From Candidatus Sabulitectum sp. (GTDB taxonomy: Bacteria; Fermentibacterota; Fermentibacteria; Fermentibacterales; JCC-6), in the NCBI GenBank assembly GCA_029934845.1, contig JAOZLN010000022.1:1-15626 (forward strand): a stretch of 15,626 nucleotides of DNA. The letters are read 5' to 3'. The notes beneath the pieces were generated by a model that saw nothing but the letters and a program-made list of their open reading frames with translations, had not been told where the DNA came from and made no database searches. The position numbers and the translations under genes were made by a program. This document shows, piece by piece, positions 14,424 through 15,626 of the stretch; the stretch's first letter is position 1, and each line of letters starts with the position of its first letter.

Positions 14424-15626
14424 GTTTTTCCCTCCTCCGGGACGTGATCTGAATAAGGGCAGGCAGTGTTATAAGCACAAGAGGTGTAGAGATAACCATA
14501 CCGCATACAACAGTGAACGCAAGAGTTCCCCAGAGATCCTGATTTGAAATAGGCCACAGAACCAGTGGAAGAAGCCCCAGTACCGTTGTTGCAGTTGTTT
14601 GTAGAATCGGCCTGAGCCTTTCTCCTACAACCTCATCAACCGCTTTGCGCAGATCCATACCTGCCCTTTTCTTCTTTTCGAAACTATCTATTAAAAGAAT
14701 TGAATTATTTACCGCTATTCCCACAAGGAACACACTTCCTACATAGGCCTCCGGGCTGAATATACGGTCAAATGCCCAGAAACCTGCTGCAACTCCCACA
14801 AGAGCCATGGGAATAACCGCAAGAACGTAAAGTGGTGCTGTGAAGCTTTCAAAAACAATGGCAGTGACTGCAAATACAGCCAGAATGGCAAGAGCAACAA
14901 GAAGATTCATGTCTATACCCTCTTCCTCCGCAAGCCAGTCAGGAAGGAAAGTTGTGTCTTCGTACACCCGATACCCGGAAGGCAGCTCGAGGCTTGTAAG
15001 CAGGGAATTCCGGAAACGGGCTGCCATTCTTTCAGCACCCATGAACGAATAGGCCACAGTTCGTACATACTCTCCGTCTTCTCTTACAACAGATCCCTGA
15101 ACACCAACGGTGTCGATACTGATAATATCACGCATGCGCATAAAACCATCCCTGGTGGCAATTCTGCTATCCAGTATCTCGCTGAGTTCCGGGTCTTTCT
15201 GTCCTTCAAGGCGGAAGGTAAGATCTGTGGTCTGGTCGGCGATTCTAACCTGTGCCCCGTACCCGCCTGCCATGTTGTACCTCAAAGCCATTACCAGCTG
15301 ATAAGGGTTGATACCCAGATCTGCAAGCTCAATTCTGTCAAAAACGATGGCAAGCTGATCACGGTTGGGGGTTCTGCCGTTCCAGTTAATGTCTACCTCT
15401 TCAACCCTGGGATGTCTTTCAAGAAGAGATTGAAGATTCATGGCAATGCCCTTCAGCCCCTGGTAGTCATAACCCCGAAGTTCAACAGTCTGCATCATTC
15501 CCGCACTGGCGGTACTGCGCCAGTAACCCTCCGGGCTGATGCCGCCAACATATATTCTTCTGATGCCGCCAATTGTGGTAGCAAGGGCTATTGCTTCAGC
15601 TTCATACTGCAAAGCATTACCATCCA
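14401..15626 (-). CDS. RND-family efflux permease (partial, 5' part beyond right window edge)
   Basis: The frame is open from the right edge to the stop at 14401 and encodes about the last 408 residues of an RND permease. It corresponds to residues about 603-1009 of the complete permease at 10177-13206 and is about 90% identical to it. It covers the second periplasmic half and helices 8-12, including GIAVNNSILLID and the closing TTVLGLLPL region. The C-terminal tail is longer (SRRREKHVQVTEN instead of SRKKK) because it runs into the adaptor start. Differences cluster in the periplasmic part; the membrane part is nearly unchanged. It is the first visible gene of the locus and is followed, with overlap, by the adaptor. 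The frame shows no disruption, so it is probably functional. Confidence 0.93.
   Translation of the reverse strand, partial: DGNALQYEAEAIALATTIGGIRRIYVGGISPEGYWRSTASAGMMQTVELRGYDYQGLKGIAMNLQSLLERHPRVEEVDINWNGRTPNRDQLAIVFDRIELADLGINPYQLVMALRYNMAGGYGAQVRIADQTTDLTFRLEGQKDPELSEILDSRIATRDGFMRMRDIISIDTVGVQGSVVREDGEYVRTVAYSFMGAERMAARFRNSLLTSLELPSGYRVYEDTTFLPDWLAEEEGIDMNLLVALAILAVFAVTAIVFESFTAPLYVLAVIPMALVGVAAGFWAFDRIFSPEAYVGSVFLVGIAVNNSILLIDSFEKKKRAGMDLRKAVDEVVGERLRPILQTTATTVLGLLPLVLWPISNQDLWGTLAFTVVCGMVISTPLVLITLPALIQITSRRREKHVQVTEN

Overview
The window appears to come from a moderate-GC, diderm (Gram-negative-type) bacterium. Two genes encode lipoproteins with clear lipoboxes, and there is an RND efflux locus, which needs an outer membrane. 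Gene style (DUF6249-like protein beside an ECF sigma factor, secreted S9 lipoprotein peptidase, giant PAS-rich hybrid kinase) suggests an uncultured lineage, possibly of the Bacteroidetes/FCB type. That placement is inference; there is no rRNA or other marker gene here.

Layout. Positions 1-863 (minus) hold a nitronate monooxygenase-like flavoprotein cut by the left edge. It is divergent from a TetR-family regulator (1029-1658, plus), and the 165 bp between them carry mirrored promoters and nested inverted repeats. A strong stem-loop (1653-1689) separates tetR from a convergent secreted prolyl-oligopeptidase-family lipoprotein (1710-3740, minus). Divergent from the peptidase is a two-gene cassette (3890-4546, plus): a 65-residue charged protein and a nucleotidyltransferase-fold protein, which looks like a toxin-antitoxin-type pair. 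Next, on the minus strand, is a tightly overlapping three-gene operon (5868 to 4567): a DUF6249-like membrane protein, an ECF sigma factor and a small two-helix membrane protein that may be its anti-sigma factor.

Positions 5965-10041 (minus) encode a 1358-residue soluble hybrid sensor: CheR methyltransferase, a coiled coil, about four PAS domains, histidine kinase and receiver. It has no CheB domain. Upstream of it on the same strand lies an RND efflux locus: the 3' part of one RND permease (14401-15626, cut by the right edge), a lipoprotein membrane-fusion protein (13380-14423) overlapping it, and a complete second RND permease (10177-13206). The two permeases are about 90% identical over the shared part and are recent paralogues sharing one adaptor. 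A strong hairpin and a possible six-codon leader ORF lie between the adaptor and the second permease.

How the parts work together. The TetR/flavoprotein pair looks like a self-contained chemically induced unit. The RND locus should export a hydrophobic or amphipathic compound across both membranes. The ECF trio and the hybrid kinase are two independent signalling modules. No rRNA, tRNA, CRISPR array, insertion sequence or origin was seen. Apart from the gene-free gaps described in the feature list, all shorter than 180 bp, the window is filled with coding sequence.
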